Shown here one piece after another: positions 11,929 to 23,069 of a stretch of 64,000 nucleotides of DNA. Positions within the stretch are counted from its first letter, which is position 1. Every line of letters begins with the position of its first letter. Source of the stretch: Epiperipatus broadwayi (lineage: Eukaryota; Onychophora; Udeonychophora; Euonychophora; Peripatidae); contig JAQFVV010000043.1 in assembly GCA_028023455.1 (NCBI GenBank), forward strand, positions 2,045,483-2,109,482. The letters are read 5' to 3'. Below the pieces are notes generated by a model. It was not told the DNA's origin and made no database searches. It saw only the letters and a program-made list of their open reading frames with translations. Position numbers and translations under genes: made by a program.

Positions 11929-14502
11929 TAAGGGTCTGCAAACTTTTGAAACGGAAGAGCCAAATCTGACACTCGTAACAATTTAAAACTTATTCGAGAG
12001 CCATGAATATATTTTTACAAATAAGGAAATTTAAAGAAATACTATAACAAGTTACAATATTAATTACATCTTTATTAAATGTAGATTAAATCACATGGAA
12101 AATTCCTAGCATTGGTTTTAATCAGTGTAAACAATGAGCTTGCATTTCCTTAGAATGCTTCTGTATGCCCGGTTGGTAACTAGTGGCTTTTAATTTGAGG
12201 CATGATTCCAAGTTGGCATCAGTAATTTGGTTCCTCAATTTACATTTAATAAAATTCATGTTAGAAAATGATTGTTCACATAAGTATGTAGATCCAAAGA
12301 TACTGAGAATACCAAATGCAAATTTTTTCAACTCATGATATGAATCTGGAAGACTATTCCAAGTAGTAAAAATCATAGAGTCTGCCATCTGTAGGGTTTT
12401 TATAGCACTCTGCTGGTTCTGTGAAAGCAGACTACATTTTTCTTTTTCCAGTTCTTCCATTTCAATACCAAGGTGAACAAATTTGGAGCTCCATAAATCT
12501 TTGCTTGACAAGTCCAGCAATTGTACTTCAAAATCACCCACATCAATATCAATCAAATGGGGAAATTAATTCTCTCACATTGGCATTAAGAGGATTTGTA
12601 ATAAAAGCTAGAGTTGCTTTATCATTTCTAAATTCCTGAAACCTTTTAGAAAAGATTCTCTCATGTTTAAAATTGTTGTCTTAAAATAATCTTTGTTAAT
12701 GAGGGCATTGTTTTCTTGACGATATTGAGACAAGTTTGGGAAATGAACTAAAGTTCCCCTCTCTAAATCTTCAGCAAATAGAATCAATTTCTTTTCAAAT
12801 AAAATAATTTCTTCTACCATTGAAAAAGCAGTATTTCCCTTACCTTGTAATTTATGATTGAGCTGATTCAGTTGTGATGTAACATCGACCATGAAATACA
12901 ATTTTTGCAACCACTGATCTTCTGTTAATTCTAAATATTGAATGCCCTTGTTGTCGAGAAATAGTTTGATTTCATTTATGCAAAATGCAAAATGTTTTAA
13001 CATGTTGCCTCTGGAAAGCCATCAAACCCTGTTATATTGGAGAAGATCTGAATACTCACTCTCCATTTCACATAGCAACTCTTTAAATTGTCGATGGTTA
13101 AGTCCTCTTGCTGCAATAAAATTAATAATCTTAATTACCAAGGCCATAATTTTACCAATTTTTTCTGGAAATGTTTGTGCACAAAGTGCTTCCTGGTGAA
13201 GCATACTATGGAAAGTAATCACTTCATGATTAATGTTTTCTTTTAAAATTGAAACAAACCCCCTTTTTGATACTATCATACTTTTTGCTCCATCAGTTGC
13301 AAATGACACAATTTTATCAAGTATGATATGGTTTTTTTTCCATGCACTCGATGACAGCATTTGCTATGTCCTCTCCTTGCATTTGGCCCTTGAGTGGCAA
13401 TAATCCTAAAAGCTCTTCTCTTGGACCCTCAGATGATATATACCACACATAAAGGGAAATCTGGGCTGTGCCCTTGATGTCGCAAGACTCATCCACTGCA
13501 ATTGATAAAGCTGAAGATAATTTAATGTCCTCAATTTGTTGGTTGGCCACATTTAAGGCCATTTTAACTGTCCTATCTGCTACTGTTTTGGCAGATAATG
13601 GCATGTTTTTAATTTTATTTAAAATCTCTATTTTATTTTTGAAATCACGAAAAAGTTCTTCAGATGCTTTAACAAAACAACATTTTACATACTCATCATC
13701 TGTAAATGGTTTTCCTCTCTTAGTGATTTCCTGAATTACTATGAAGCTTCCAATAGTAACATTATTGGCAGACTGTCTCCAATAATCAAATACAGATCTT
13801 GATTTTTCAACATTTTTCTGAAGTTCTTCAATTGCTCTTTTTCTCATGTCACTGACAGGATATTTTATGGCAAATGAGGTATGTTTTGTCATGAAGTGTC
13901 TCTCCAAATTACACTTCTTTTGTGCCAGTGTTTCTTGGCAAAGAAGAGGTTGGAAGGCCTTCTGAGTTCGCAATAAACGTGAAGGATTCAGTCCATTCAG
14001 TTTTAAAATCACAATGCTCATCTAATGTTTTTCTCAGTCTTTTCTTTGTGGTCATGTCGAAAAACATTTTAAATATTGTATTTTATTTAATATGTTATAT
14101 CCACGCTTGCACAACTACACAAAAAATGATACTTTCCTCTTCTAGATAATGTGAATTCACGTTGTGCCATTGCTAACATTGTCTTGGCCACTAGAGGGCA
14201 ACCATGTGCTCACTTATTAATTCCGAAGTTTTGCTAGATTTATCAAACATATAAAATCACGATTACATTAATAAAATCTTTTAAAAATTTTATAAATTGA
14301 AACTATGATAGTTTTATTTTCAATTTTACTACAAAGTAGGGAGTCTATATGTCCAAGATTTGTCCTGATTTTATCTTTATTTTTTATGATTTCATATCGC
14401 AATGTTGTTGTTTTTAACGTATGTTCCAATTAGGCCCTGTGGAAAAATATAGGCATTATTAAAGAGCCACATAGCCAAAGAGCCCTAGTTTGCCAACCCT
14501 TG
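11929..14502 (-). mobile_element. hAT transposon, near full length, 2574 bp
   Basis: Terminal sequences TAAGGGTCTGCAAAC (left) and the complement of the right end, CAAGGGTTGGCAAAC, form the inverted repeat. CCCTAATG (11921-11928) and CCCTAATA (14503-14510) are the 8-bp duplication with one mismatch. Subterminal blocks read AGAGCCAAATC... on the left and AAAGAGCCACATAGCCAAAGAGCCC on the right, typical of this hAT group. The element carries one transposase gene on the minus strand, now broken. The neighbouring 308-bp MITE at 11543 has different termini and belongs to another hAT family. Confidence 0.9.
12122..14055 (-). pseudogene. hAT transposase, BED-finger type (GTF2IRD2/ZBED-like), broken
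   Basis: This would cut and paste the surrounding transposon by DDE chemistry. A start ATG at 14055 opens an N-terminus (KKRLRKTLDEHCDFKTEW) that shifts frame near 13930. The next frame (14021-13317) has a BED-like finger (C28, H42, H47; NLERHFMTKH), then AVDESCDI with the first catalytic Asp at residue 177. A second frameshift lies near 13340 in a T run. The next part has FATDGAKSM, the second Asp region. In-frame stops fall near 13022 and 12608. The C-terminal piece (12556-12122) holds LCEQSFSNMNFIK, the hAT dimerisation region. The order and total of about 640 codons match the GTF2I-repeat-containing-2/ZBED-like family seen in many animals. Two shifts and two stops mean it is inactive. Confidence 0.9.
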
Positions 14503-14510
14503 CCCTAATA

Positions 14511-16190
14511 AATGATAATTTAATGTATGGGCTTTCATAATAAAAAAATAAAGTTTCAAAGAGTAGTAATTGTATGTTTAGGTAAATACATGAGATTTAT
14601 ATTTTGGATAGGAAAAGATAAAGACCGAAAAAACTGTGAGGTTCTTAGGTCATTGTAATTAAAGCCTATCATTAAGTTTAAACCCTATACAAACAACTTT
14701 TGAATACTTCATGATTTAAAACATAATAAACATTGATTTGAAGTATCAAATTTATAAACTTTTATAATATTTAATGGCAAGGGTTTGGTAATTCGTTTTA
14801 AATAAAAGATGGACAAAAACAGTGTAGAGATTAATGGTAAATCATACAGAGTGGCAAGATTAGTTATTTAACTTAATGAAAGATAAACAAATACAAATAA
14901 TTTAAATTTACATTCCAACAAATTTTCATTCCGATTTTTAAAAAATCAATAGAATACTTTGATCAGACTAAACAATATTGGAGATTTGATTCCCCTGCTA
15001 AAATTAGACAAAAATAAATACTGCAGCTAAATGTAGTTATAGAGACAGAAAAGAAAGAAGACAAAGATTTGTAATGTGCAGTAGAAGAAAAACTTTGTAT
15101 TATCAATTTTTTGTTGTAAAAAATCCAAAGTGAAAATAACACACAAGCATCCTAATAAAAATACAGTAGAAATGAATATATTTTTGGTACTGATTTAGTA
15201 TGTGCTCATGGCCATTTTGAATTCTAAGAACCGCCCAAAACCGGCGCTGACACATCCATGCAATAAATGGCAGCAATCAATCTATTTTTATTAATAAAAT
15301 ATTAAATTCAGAACTGTACCCACACAGAAACTTAAATCACTCTATCTCTATATATATATATCATTATTAAAATATTTTGCAAACACCTTTCACTAATCAG
15401 GTAAACTATAGGTGTTAAATATTTAAATCTCCAGAAGCATGTTGACAATTGGGTATTTCTCCATTACACCAATGTTATACAATCAAACATAATATGTTTA
15501 TTAAATTTAACAAAGAATGATCACGAGTTAAATGTAAAATGCTAGAGATAAAAAGCTGATAAAAAGGATAGAATGAACCGTTGCTATCCCTAATCTTTAA
15601 AATTATTCCAAGAAATTTATCCTAAAATTTACAAATGGTTTTAAAATAAAACAGACTTCAAACACGACATAGATTTGACATATATATATATAAGGATAAC
15701 TAATGCTCTATTAAGAACTGTTATACAGATAACTACTACAAAATACAATAATTCTATAATAAACTTTCAATTGTGACAAAAAAAAAAGGAAGAAAAGAAA
15801 AAAATATGAAAATATTTTTAAAAGACTCTTCTGTAAAATATATATATATAAAAAAAAAAGTATGAAAGATAAAAAAAAATCTTCAAAAAGTAAATAATAT
15901 ATTTATCCTCAAAGATAGTTTTTTCAGCAATACAAAGAAAACAGCATTATTACTAAAGATTGATAACCTTGTAAAGAGTGTAGATGAATTCTGTAAAGAA
16001 ATATGGCCAAGTATTTTAAATAAAATGTTGAGATAGACAAATACATGAATGTAGAATCAAAAATCTCTAGGAGATATTTGGTTATATATATATAAACAAT
16101 AAAATAGAGAAATTATTGGCAAAATCATAGATGAAATATATCAGATTATTGGAAGACAACAATAGTACTATAGATATTTAAAAGAGGTAT
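14511..16190. other. AT-rich spacer with weak LINE-like tatters
   Basis: A/T-rich, with TA repeats near 15350-15360, 15680-15692 and 16190-16201. The part after about 15900 shows LINE-like wording (GAATTCTGTAAAGAAATATG) leading into the RT scrap at 16205, but is too decayed to define. No host gene is visible. Confidence 0.4.
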
Positions 16191-16204
16191 ATATATATAT
16201 ATTA

Positions 16205-16660
16205 GAAATCATAAATCTATCAGTCTTGTATTAAGTCTACACAATATGTTTATTGAAATCATTACAACTCATCTACAGAACTTTGGATTCAAACAAATCA
16301 AAAGAAAAAAAGCTGGATTAAAAAATATTTTTATTTTATAATATATAATTGTGGGGTTAAAAAAAAGAGGTTGTTTTAAAAAAACCCCCCCCAAAAGAGA
16401 ATAAAAAACCTAGAAAGAGACCACATGTGAGTGATGATGAAATAAGGAAGTGGGGGGAATGTGGAGAAGAGAAACTAGAGGTAGGAGATGGATTGAACTT
16501 AAAAAGACCTTCATCCTGCAGTGCAATGATAATGATTGAAAATGATGATGATGAAGATAGTATACCAGATAACAAAAAAATATTAGAAAAATTATAGAAT
16601 GACATACATACGTGTTAATCATTTTATATTGGATTTATAGATTATGAAAAAAAAATACAA
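16205..16660 (+). pseudogene. LINE scraps: RT motif piece joined to the LINE 3' end
   Basis: From about 16208 the translation NHKSISLVLSLHNMF and EIITTHLQNF aligns by eye with NYRSISLLSVLYKNF and KIITTHLQRT in the LINE at 34930-38395. After about 60 bp the sequence jumps to the C-terminal end, RKRPHV- and DEIRKW-like, encoded around 16400-16460, and to the 3' wording TGGATTGAACTTAAAAAGAC. A short RT piece (YIGFIDYEKK) then reappears at about 16627-16655. The order is scrambled, so this is a deleted and rearranged copy. Confidence 0.65.
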
Positions 16661-16724
16661 CTGACTATTTTCAAAATGTCATATTTAAAGACCATTATTC
16701 AGGTTGTTGGCTTATATTTGTCAT

Positions 16725-16957
16725 CAAACCACTAAATACCATATGATCACCATTCTTTATGCTACGCAGAGGCAAAACTCTCCATACAATACCACCACTT
16801 AGTGCAAGGTTCCTCAATGATTAAAGTCACAAGCTAAAAATTAATCTGGGGATATTGGATGAGTAGGTATTAGATAGGAATTTCCTGCATCCATTGATTA
16901 TACCAGCTTGCATTGAGTGCCACTACTATGTGAAGAGTTTTGTTTCTATGCATATTT
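16725..16957 (+). mobile_element. Foldback element, family A, degenerate
   Basis: ATATGATCACCATTCTTTATG opens the copy (fixed family end). GAGGCAAAACTCTCCATAC is the left arm, and the diverged complement near 16916-16945 is the right arm. The core position reads CAATGATTAAAGTCACAAGC then TAAAAATTAATCTGGGGATA, so both hammerhead-like boxes are mutated. The duplication is not clear. Confidence 0.65.
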
Positions 16958-18560
16958 ATCATTCATATTGTTACATATTTTTTTTCTCTTTACTTAAAAT
17001 GTATAGTATTACTGATATGAATAATCTTATAATTATAGGTTAAATATTGATATATTTACTTATCTAAATGTAAGAGAGTTACATCTTCCTAAGTTTCAAT
17101 TTATAACTTGGAGTATAGTAATTATTATTTTAATAAAATATTCACATCTTTTATTGATTATAAATTAACTTTAAATATGTCACTTAAAGAGGTTTTTAGC
17201 CTACAGTGGATTTAATAATAGTTGAATACAATATTCAATTTGTTTATTATAACTGAATTTGAACTACGTTCAACAACTAATATAAGCAAATCAAGTGATA
17301 AACTTCACTTTCTTATTGTCTTAATGTAATTGGTGTGATATAAAAAATAGAAAAAAGTAAAATGTACGCTTATTGTATTATATTAAATAATAAAATAATA
17401 TAAATCTTGGTGAAAGTTTCATAACTAGTTTTTGACCAGCTTGCTTTGCACATAGTTAACCTATTTATATAAGAAATAAACAAAATTTCTGGTTAAAAAA
17501 CAAATAAAAAAGTTAATATGTGATCTTTACAGTATATTTAAATTATTTTTTACTATTGTCATCTGCATAAGGACTTGGGAATGTGCTATATATATATATT
17601 AACGGTATATGCCGTTACATTAATTTAAAATTAGAATAAAACCTTTTTTAAGTTCGTAAATAAAAAAACTAAAAGCTAAAATTAAAGAGTTGTTCAAATG
17701 TATGTATATATATTCGCACAGATGCAAAACTTTAAAAGTATTTCTTTTTTAAATAAAAAAAAAAAGTATTTGAACGTACTTTTTTAGAAAAAAGTACAAG
17801 ATCTAAAGATAAAATATTTTTTTAAATGGAAATGATTGTTTTATAAATTAATTAAAAAGCAAACTAGTCCTTGGGGCTCTTAAATAAAAAAGTCAGATGA
17901 AATATAAATAAGAGAACAAAAATAAATTAGATGTCCAATAGAAGCAGCAATGAAGGCCCGGACTGTAACGAAAATTTGGAACAGGAAGCCATTGTTCAGT
18001 GAATCCGGACGATCAGTATAAAAGAAAAAATATTGAAATTAAGAACAGTTCCAGCTTGATTTTGTGAGAAGGGTGATAAGACGCACTTGTCGCTCTCTCT
18101 CATTTATTTCAAATGAAATCAAATAGTACCAGGATTGAACTAGCTAAAGCCACCTCCAGAACAACAGACCGGTCTTCAAATAGAGATGTCATGGGAATTG
18201 CTACCAGGAACTGGGATTCTTCTACTGTAAGACATGAACTGTAAAATTTAAAAGTAATTAAGAACTTTCATTAAGATTAGACAAGCTTTTAATATTCGGC
18301 TAACCTAAATTTTAAAATGAACTTTTATTTGACTTAAGTTTTCAAATTAATTATTAATGTTTAATTTTTATACATTTGAGTTTGCTAAATATTATTTCCA
18401 TTTTTTTTTTATTAATATTTATTGTATAAATTATTTCAATGCATTAAATTTAAGTTGGGTATAGATGCTTGCATAGATTCGTTAACGTTTAATTATGTTT
18501 TTGTTTTCATATTTGATTAGAATATATACATTCAGTAAATAATGATACCTTATGGTGAGT
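16958..18560. other. AT-rich spacer with one less AT-rich island
   Basis: Mostly A/T-rich. Between about 17930 and 18240 the composition is more balanced and one frame reads RCPIEAAMKARTVTKIW before a stop. I do not recognise it. It could be a decayed exon or processed copy. Otherwise nothing seen. Confidence 0.3.
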
Positions 18561-19330
18561 ATCTAAAATGTATTTATTCGGATGTCTTTTAAGTTATTGG
18601 TGTCAATGCGGCATCTTATGATGAATGCCATTGGGTTTCTTGTAAATTTCCCTTTGCAATTCCATCAATGACTTTATATTTTGATCATTCATGTTTATTT
18701 TGAAATGTTTTTAACCATGTAATCTATGTAGCCAATCTATACTCAACATTAAAAAACAAACTTTTATAAAATTCATCTGTGCGAAATTATATAAATGTTA
18801 AATTTAAGTTGGGCATGAATGGCTATATAGATTTGTAACATTATATTAATTAATTAAGGGAGGGTTAATCTTAGGTTATTTGTTTCATAGTTAGAGTGAG
18901 TATATTGGATATATCGATGTAATTAGTAAATGTAGTATGAGGTTCGCTATGTGCAGGATCGTATTATACACCGCACAAACCCTTTTTGCCTATGGAAGGG
19001 GATAGTAAGATGGAAAACGCAGTCCCTTCCTATGGTGTTTTTTTTTTTGCTCTTCTCATCAGACAGATGTATTATTCCTATCTGGATGAGAGTCAATGTC
19101 TTCTTTAACCATGCTGTTCAGATGTACTATCCTGACAGTATGGTATTTGGGCTGTCATATTTCATGCTACATTGAATGCATCAATGTATCAGATGGATTG
19201 ATGTCAGTTTGACTGCGAACTTTTGGCCTAAGGTTAAATAAGGAATAGAATATTTTCTTTTCAAATGCAATCTATATAGTTTATTCATACTCGACACTCT
19301 TAAAAAAAATATTAATAAATTCATCTGTAT
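18440..19330. repeat. Diverged direct repeats around an unrecognised open frame
   Basis: AATTTAAGTTGGGTATAGAT near 18447 recurs as AATTTAAGTTGGGCATGAAT near 18801. GTAATCTATGTAGCCAATCT near 18719 resembles CAATCTATATAGTTTATTCA near 19267. Between the copies, 18951-19175 is a 74-codon frame (MQDRIIHRTNPFCLW at its start), less AT-rich than its flanks and not recognised. A repeated mobile sequence is likelier than a host gene. Confidence 0.35.
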
Positions 19331-19520
19331 GGATGATTTAAAATTTAAAATAATAATTTAAATTCAAAGTTAATATTAAAATCTAAAATAATAAATGTTA
19401 TTCCTCAAATTTTAAATGATTATATATGTGCGTTAATAAATGTTGTTTGTGTGTTAATTACTGGCAGTGGCTTTTATTTTTTTATATTTAAGATACAAAT
19501 TAAATAAAGTTATATATTAT

Positions 19521-20106
19521 TATCTCTGCATTTCCATAAGCTAGTGACTTGGGCTGGCGGTCATGATCTTAACAGCGCGTATCTGTCTGCTTTATAAATT
19601 TGTAGGTTCAAGTAGCCTAGTGGCACTCTGTAGTGCAGATACGGTAAGACTGGAATCTTCCACATTCCATCCGACCGTTATAATATATATATATTGATTT
19701 GCATTAACAAAGAACAGCATAGATAGGATCATTACAACACATAATATGATATATGAATTTATTTTATAAATAGCATATTTCTCAGCAAAAACTTAAGTAC
19801 AATTGCATTTTATTATCTCTGTGTCTCCACAAGCTAGTGACTTGGGCTGGCGGTCATGACCTTAACAGTGCGTATCTGTCTACTTTATAAATTTCTAGGT
19901 TCAAGTAGCCTAGTGGCACTCTGTAGTGCAGATACGGTAAGACTGGAATCTTCCACATTCCATCCGACCGTTATAATATACATATATACTGATTTGCATT
20001 AACAAAGAACAGCATAGATAGGATCATTACAACACATAATATGATATATAAATTTATTTTATAAATAGCATATTTCTCAGCAAAAACTTAAGTACAATTG
20101 CATTTT
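19521..20106. repeat. Tandem duplication, two 293-bp copies
   Basis: Copy 1 (19521-19813) and copy 2 (19814-20106) match almost base for base, including GGGCTGGCGGTCATGA, GGTTCAAGTAGCC, CAGATACGGTAAGACTGG and TTCCATCCGACCGTTATAAT. Only a few differences are seen (for example GATCTTAACAGCGCG against GACCTTAACAGTGCG), so the duplication is recent compared with the decayed LINEs. GGTTCAAGTAGCC resembles a pol III B box, but I find no convincing A box or tRNA fold. The unit has no coding frame. Confidence 0.9.
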
Positions 20107-20982
20107 ATTATTAAATTAGAAAAAAAAATTTTTTTAGCCTAAATGAAAAGCCTGTTTGATCAAAGTGTATATTCACCCTGACACATTCTTTAATAACTGA
20201 AATCTAATTTAAGATGTTAGAATGCTAATTGTAAATGAGAACATAACCCATGAAACAGAAAGAAGCGAAAGAATTTTTAAAAAAGGATATTATTACACTT
20301 TGTACAAAGGATATTATATTAAAATTAAAGGGTGACATCTAATGAAATAAGGTAATTATTTATGTAATTGGTGAAAGGTAGCTGTTGTGAATAAGTGTGT
20401 ACTAAGATAACTTAAGTAAATGTACATTGATAAAATGCAAAAAAAAACAAAAAAACATGACATAATACTTAGAGAGTTTCAAGGACTTAGCCCAATTAAA
20501 AAATATAACTGCAACTATATACTTAAAAAGTAAAAATGAGCCGCTGTATAAATTTATAAGTTTCAAATTAAATGAATAAGACCATGAAAGCTAGAAGAGA
20601 ATTGGATAAAAACTAATACAATAGAGATCAAAATTAAACACAATAAAAACTATAAAAAACAAATACAGCTAAAAAGAAATGATTATAGAAAAAACTGATA
20701 AAATTAAAGATTTAAAAAATAAAAGTATTTTAGAATATGAGGAAAAAAGTTTTAAAATTTTGCAAATGAAGAACTGACAGAGAATTAGTAAATGAAAAAT
20801 AAAAATAATCCATTGATGTATTGCTTGGGAATCACATAAAGTTCATGAACCAAGCAGCAAGAAGGTTAAAAAAATATCCAAGCACTTATATGCAAAGAAG
20901 AAGAAGAATAAAATAAAAAATGTTATAAAAAGTGGTGTAATATTTTTATATTAAAACTAACTAACAAATAAAAATAAATTAG
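20107..20982. other. AT-rich spacer, no gene seen
   Basis: Very A-rich on the plus strand, with stops in all frames. Nothing recognisable. Confidence 0.5.
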
Positions 20983-20997
20983 TAAATAAGTATAGAA

Positions 20998-21437
20998 CTC
21001 AGACTTTCACACGACCCACCACTCTCAGTGCCATCTCATATTGCTGACCCACCTGATCACACACATGTTGAAAAGATAAATAATCACCAATATACATATT
21101 TCATGCTAAACCAGCAATCATCAGTTGGTCTAGATTACTATCCTCACATATATATATATAATCAGTACTCAGCTTTATATTAAGATAGCCAATCTTTATA
21201 CTTTAATGGACAGGCTTCAAACTATATATGTGTGAAGATAGTAATCTAGACCAACTGATGATTGCTGGTTTAGCACGAAATACGTATATTGATGATTATT
21301 TATCTTTTCAACATGTGTGTGATCAGGTGGGTCAGCAATATGAGATGGCACTGAGAGTGGTGGGTCGTGTGAAAGTCGAAGTTCGAACCCCGCATATATT
21401 ACATATATAAATGCAGGTTTAAGCCTGTACAATGTAT
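20998..21437 (+). mobile_element. Foldback element, family D, exact 15-bp duplication
   Basis: TAAATAAGTATAGAA is repeated exactly at 20983-20997 and 21438-21452. The left arm (20998-about 21155) is the complement of the right arm (about 21223-21385), and a short centre with TTTAATGGACAGGCTTC separates them. Each arm carries the hammerhead-like core, on the plus strand in the right arm and on the minus strand at 21124-21118 in the left. The right end continues past the arm with a B-box-like GTTCGAACCCC (about 21382) and a terminal GCAGGTTTAAGCCTGTAC hairpin. No protein is encoded. Confidence 0.92.
21224..21289 (+). ncRNA. Hammerhead-ribozyme-like fold (type III order), right arm of family D
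   Basis: Order along the strand: ATATATGTGT (21224-21233), a region with AGAT/ATCT complementarity (236-239 with 244-247), CTGATGA (21255-21261), hairpin TGCT-GGTTT-AGCA (263-275), GAAA (277-280), and then ATACGTATAT (21280-21289). The first and last strands pair over 10 bp with two G-T wobbles, as stem III would, placing A15.1 at 21280 against T at 21233. The boxes CTGATGA and GAAA are the conserved core of hammerhead ribozymes. Against activity: the base after the stem III strand (21234) is G, whereas cleavable hammerheads have A, C or T there, and stem I does not close next to the core. Confidence 0.45.
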
Positions 21438-21737
21438 TAAATAAGTATAGAAAAAAGTTTTCAATAAATAGTTGAAAAAATATAAAGATACTATACATTA
21501 CTGGAATAACATAAATGCTCTCAACATTTTTGTAATTATATAACTAGCAATTAAACATTATAAAAATATTAAGAGAATGAAATTGCCTTGACAACAGTTT
21601 GAAATTGTTGATTGTCATTGAAGTAGTCATATATATGCATGCGTATATATATGCTTCAGGTATGTACATTTGCTATTAAGTTAAAAAAATATTAAGGCAT
21701 TTAAAAAAATACAATGTATAAAAAATATAAAATATAT

Positions 21738-22190
21738 AGGGTACATGAGCACAGACTTTCACAAGACCCACTGCTCACCACTCTATCTCATATCCCTGAT
21801 ACACCTGAACACATATATGTCAAAAAGATAAATAATCACCAATATGCATATTTAATGCCAAACCAGCAATCATCAGTTGGTCCAGATTATCATCTTCACA
21901 CATAAATGCAATAAGTGCTCAGATATATATTAAGATATCCAATCTTCATACTTTAATGGACAGGTTTCAATCCACTCCACACTCCAACTCTTCAACCCTC
22001 CATCCAATTGAAAATCTGATGATGGAATGCTCAAAGGCCCTCCTGAGGCAGAGATTTTTGTCACACCCATGTTGACCTAAAGCCAATCTGACTCATCATG
22101 TACAGGACAAATATGTGTTCATATACTCTATATATTACGTATATTGATACAGGTATATAATAAGCCTGTATTTCAGTTATTAATATTATA
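21738..22190 (-). mobile_element. Family D element, single-arm copy
   Basis: Minus orientation at the left: ACAGACTTTCACAAGACCC, TGATACACCTGAACACATAT and AAAAAGATAAATAATCACCAA, then the core on the minus strand with CTGATGA (21876-21870). Its stem II is eroded and the GAAA box has become TAAA. The centre (TTTAATGGACAGGTTTCAATC, GATGGAATGCTCAAAGGCCC, GTTGACCTAAAGCC) matches the centre of the copy at 56250. The end near 22125-22165 has ATATATTACGTAT and a GATACAGG...AGCCTGTAT terminal hairpin. The second arm is mostly missing. Confidence 0.75.
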
Positions 22191-22296
22191 AAATATAAAT
22201 TTTATTACGAAATTTAATTATGAGTTGGTATGTGTGACAAAAGATGGAGTTTCTAATCAGCAAAGAAAGTTTAATTTCCTAATTAATTAAAATACC

Positions 22297-23061
22297 GGTA
22301 AAGGTTTACTATAATGGTCTATCTATGTTTGCCCTCTATTGTTTAAAATTTAAAGTAAATTGTTTGAGAATCTTATGTGTATGTTTTTATATTACAAATA
22401 AATTAAAATTTAATCAAATGTAAAAGATAATAATAATAAAAAAAACCTTTTTAAAGAATTTGAATGTTGGATTAATTACATGACATTAATTAAAAGAATT
22501 ACTTTTAATTTCTTTGAAAGTTAAGAATTTAAACTGTCTACAACTTAAGAATTTAAAATAACTACATTTATAGCACATGTTGAAAAAAAAAGACACCCTA
22601 TGTGTTCAACGGTGTGAATTACACACACATGTGTACAGTTTTATATTTGGAAAAAATGTCTGCTACATGCTTAGTACCTGATGGTGAAATTTTGAGTCGT
22701 CCATCAGGACAACTTCGTGCATCCCGAAGACCAAGACATACACACCCAGAATATTGAAAACATGTGGATAAGAGCAAAGCGTAAGCTGAAATTCCAATCT
22801 GGTACTAGCAGAGCTTTGTTTTCATCGTACCTGCATGAATTTGCTCTCCAGAGTAGATACAGCAATACCGCTTTTTTTCTCCAACTTCTTAGTGTGTATA
22901 GGACATAATTATGTTTAAAAAGGTAAATGTTTTTTTATTATCTTTTACATTTGATTAAATTTTAATTTATTTGTAAAACATGTAAGATTCTCAAACAATT
23001 TAGTTTAAATTTTAAACAATAGAGGGCAAACATAGATAGACCGTTATAGTAAACCTTTACC
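22297..23061 (+). mobile_element. Merlin-type DNA transposon, 765 bp, internally deleted
   Basis: Exact 8-bp duplications AAAATACC lie at 22289-22296 and 23062-23069. Terminal inverted repeats of roughly 150 bp begin GGTAAAGGTTTACTATAA on both ends and continue through CTATCTATGTTTGCCCTCTA. The interior has the C-terminal end of an ISXO2/IS1016-type transposase, the enzyme family of Merlin elements, which make 8- to 9-bp duplications, so enzyme and duplication size agree. TIRs this long are unusual for Merlin (typically tens of bp). Confidence 0.88.
22712..22908 (+). pseudogene. Merlin/ISXO2-like transposase, C-terminal fragment
   Basis: The frame NFVHPEDQDIHTQNIENMW followed by AKRKLKFQSGTS and SYLHEFALQSRYSN is the C-terminal core of the ISXO2-like DDE/N transposase domain: the HT-NIE-W segment holds the last catalytic-region residues, and the GTS--LF-SYL-EF block follows it. 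The N-terminal two-thirds, with the zinc ribbon and first catalytic Asp residues, is absent, so the piece cannot act by itself. It sits in the middle of a TIR-bounded 765-bp element and ends at a stop near 22908, before the right TIR. I rely on recall of the domain, not on an alignment. Confidence 0.8.
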
Positions 23062-23069
23062 AAAATACC

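Noticed and set aside
13468-13734. 88-codon plus-strand frame
   Set aside because: Antisense to the hAT transposase; no independent support.
16357-16622. Ser/Phe-rich minus-strand frames
   Set aside because: They are the complement of the decayed LINE 3' end (plus strand), similar to those at 38167 and 42163.
21224-21289. Claim that the family D fold is an active ribozyme
   Set aside because: G at the cleavage position and poor stem I argue against activity as read; only likeness is claimed.
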